Source: Desulfofundulus thermosubterraneus DSM 16057 (GTDB lineage: Bacteria > Bacillota > Desulfotomaculia > Desulfotomaculales > Desulfovirgulaceae). From it: DNA of 64,000 bases. A model generated the notes under the pieces. The model worked only from the letters and a program-made list of their open reading frames with translations. It had not been told where the DNA came from and searched no databases. The translations under genes were made by a program, and so were the position numbers. Location: NCBI RefSeq assembly GCF_900142025.1, contig NZ_FQZM01000003.1, positions 186,001-250,000 on the forward strand, given 5' to 3'. Within the stretch, counting starts at the first letter, position 1, and each line of letters opens with the position of its first letter. This document shows, piece by piece, positions 62,630 through 64,000 of this stretch.

Positions 62630-62892
62630 ATGTTAAGGCACGATTAACGAGTAAGGGCCAGATAACCATGCCGGTAACTGTGCGCCGCATGCTTAACCTG
62701 CAACCGGAAGACGACCTACTCTTTGATGTAAGCCCGGAAGGCGAGGTTAAGGTAAAGTCTTTTAAACGCAAGCGCTTAACAGAGTTATACGCTTCTTTAC
62801 CAACTGTTAAGGAATATCCTGGAAAAGAAAAAGTGCGTGAGGAAGTAGCCGCCAGTATTGCCCGGCAGATCCTGGGTAAAGGGAAAGAATGA
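62630..62892 (+). pseudogene. AbrB-type antitoxin, start codon out of frame
   Basis: The AbrB core is in frame from about 62633 (KARLTSKGQITMPVTVRRML) to the TGA at 62890-62892, but the only start that fits, ATG 62630 after an AGGT ribosome site, is in the wrong frame; adding one G (ATGGTTAAGG) would fix it. The alternative ATG 62668 lies inside the DNA-binding hairpin and lacks a ribosome site. Its stop overlaps the toxin's ATG (ATGA). Probably a dead or crippled antitoxin, whose toxin partner is also dead. Confidence 0.65.
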
Positions 62893-63260
62893 TTTATTTA
62901 TGGATTGATGCCAACGTTGTCCTATGATTTCTTACCGGTAATCCGCCGGAGATGGCCGCCCAGGCGCTGGAGTTGATGGCCCGTGCCGAGAAGGGGGAAG
63001 TTTGCCTGCGCCTTCACCACCTGGTGATAGCTGAAATCGTCTAGGTTCTCTCCTCTTTTTACAAATTTACCAAACGGGAGATTGCTAATACGCTGGTTTT
63101 CTTTATTCACGCGGGTGGTATTCAAGTCGGCAATTCCGATCTGGCTGTCCAGGCTTTACAAGACATGGCAGAAAAAAACATTGATTTTGTAGATGCCTAC
63201 CTCGCCGCTCTGGCCAAACAACATAAAGCAGCCCTCATGACGGAAAAGAAGGCCACTGGA
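62889..63260 (+). pseudogene. PIN-domain toxin (VapC-like) with two premature stops
   Basis: One frame reads as a PIN toxin from ATG 62889 (IYLWIDANVVL, stop, FLTGNPPEMAAQALELM) through IAEIV, stop, VLSSFYKFT to NIDFVDAYLAALAKQHKAAL. TGA at 62925-62927 sits where related toxins have Arg (CGA to TGA), and TAG at 63042-63044 where Trp is likely (TGG to TAG). The catalytic Asp positions are kept. The tail runs into the convergent brxL end. Two transitions without frameshift argue for genuine decay, not sequencing error. Confidence 0.85.
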
Positions 63261-63286
63261 TTTTTGTTGCACTGGTACACGCTTAG

Positions 63287-64000
63287 CTACCGCACCCCCA
63301 GGGCTTTCATGGCTGCCACCAGAGGATCGGAGTAGAAAATGGGGTCAACCTTTTCCACGATCTCACCGGGCACCTCGAAGAAGTGCCTTTTGTTTTCCAC
63401 CGGCAGGAGCACCCGGCAGGCGCCGTTGTCCATGATTACCTGCAGGGGTTCGGTGAGGCTGCGCAAGGGGATAACGTTACCCTGGATGGTCATTTCCCCC
63501 AGCACCACAAGGCCCGGCTGAACCGGTATTTCTTTCAGGAGCGAATATAAAGCTACAAAAAAGGCCACCCCGGCCTCGCTCCCTTCCTTGGAGGCCATCA
63601 GGTCCACCACCTGCACGTGGAAGTCGTAACTGGCCAGATCCTTTTCAATGCCCAGCTCTTTGCGCCTGGCCCTGATGTAGTCAAAGGCTGTGGAAATAGA
63701 TTCCCGCATGGGCCGGTCATTGGTACCGGTTATCTTCAACTTTCCATTGCCGGGCATGCGGCTCACTTCAATGCGGTGCAGGGCCACCTTGTCCCCCTCA
63801 GCCAGGGCGGCGGTGTAGACGCATCCCGGCGCCATGGGGTCGCTGGAAATGAGATCCCGTCCGCCTTCCTCGGGCACGCCGACAAAGGTTTCGGCCATGG
63901 TTTCTTTGTCCCGGTAGGAAAAGCTGGTTTGATAATATTCAAAGGAGCCCATTTTCTTCAACTGTTCCTTCACCCGGCGGCGGCATTCCAGGGCCAGCTC
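63287..64000 (-). CDS. brxL: BrxL, Lon-related protein of BREX systems (C-terminal part)
   Basis: The frame runs off the right edge, so only the C-terminal ~237 residues are seen, beginning ALECRRRVKEQLKKMGSFEY. This matches the end of BrxL, the AAA+ Lon-like protein of BREX phage defence: RDLISSDPMAPGCVYTA, TGTNDRPMRESISTAFDYI, ASKEGSEAGVAFFVAL and VLPVEN-like VLLPVENKRHF. In true Lon the catalytic serine is in GPSAG; here that position is Glu (GSEAG), so no protease is expected, as usual for this family. In known BREX loci brxL is the last gene, so the rest of the locus should lie to the right of the window. Confidence 0.88.
   Translation of the reverse strand, partial: ELALECRRRVKEQLKKMGSFEYYQTSFSYRDKETMAETFVGVPEEGGRDLISSDPMAPGCVYTAALAEGDKVALHRIEVSRMPGNGKLKITGTNDRPMRESISTAFDYIRARRKELGIEKDLASYDFHVQVVDLMASKEGSEAGVAFFVALYSLLKEIPVQPGLVVLGEMTIQGNVIPLRSLTEPLQVIMDNGACRVLLPVENKRHFFEVPGEIVEKVDPIFYSDPLVAAMKALGVR

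Overview
The window looks like a chromosome segment of a spore-forming, strictly anaerobic Firmicute of the Desulfotomaculum/Desulfofundulus/Pelotomaculum type (Peptococcaceae sensu lato). Pointers are a Spo0M-family gene, a Ni-CO dehydrogenase remnant, ferredoxin-linked indolepyruvate oxidoreductase, an acs gene beside a LytS/LytTR pair, strong AGGAGG ribosome sites with many TTG/GTG starts, and fairly high GC. The genus is an inference. No rRNA, tRNA or CRISPR array was seen.

Layout. 1-6.6 kb (+ strand, apart from the - strand HIT gene): the end of an alpha-glucan phosphorylase, an FMN alpha-hydroxy-acid oxidase-like enzyme, a HIT hydrolase, an orphan Cas3-like protein with an intact HD nuclease site but a ruined helicase, and an SDR protein. 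6.6-24.9 kb (- strand): a MoxR/DUF58/VWA/ABC-transporter operon. It is interrupted by a 4.7-kb block of + strand accessory genes and fragments (13.4-18.1 kb), by a tnpB-less IS200/IS605 relic that keeps a promoter and an omega-RNA scaffold (10.9-11.3 kb), and by an internal deletion in its last gene. 25.2-28.2 kb (+): an Agr-like peptide quorum-sensing locus with a short unannotated AgrD-type gene, followed by a GGDEF/HD-GYP protein. 28.2-35.2 kb (-): nnr, acpS, a LytS/LytTR pair and acs.

35.8-39.8 kb (-) holds a TauE/SafE permease cluster with two paralogous CBS-pair proteins. 39.8-43.0 kb is an NtrB/NtrC-type pair. 43.3-50.4 kb is a TRAP-transporter, indolepyruvate oxidoreductase (iorAB) and phenylacetate-CoA ligase operon. 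Its leader carries six GAG triplets at exact 5-nt spacing plus two UAG triplets, overlapping a possible antiterminator just before a rho-independent terminator. That is the layout of the trp RNA-binding attenuation protein (MtrB) site of Bacillus trp leaders, and is the most interesting regulatory signal in the window.

50.5-64 kb mixes RNA-modification genes (RsuA-type, TruD), an EAL protein and YjbQ with a decaying accessory zone: an amino-acid permease fragment, a deleted and frameshifted cooS, a frameshifted spo0M, one apparently intact VapBC pair, one dead VapBC pair, a DUF234 ATPase, an MNT-HepT fusion with a lost HEPN arginine, and at the right edge the end of brxL, suggesting a BREX island just beyond the window.

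Several genes carry single-base frameshifts or internal deletions. Either this is real gene decay in accessory DNA or some are assembly errors; reads would decide.
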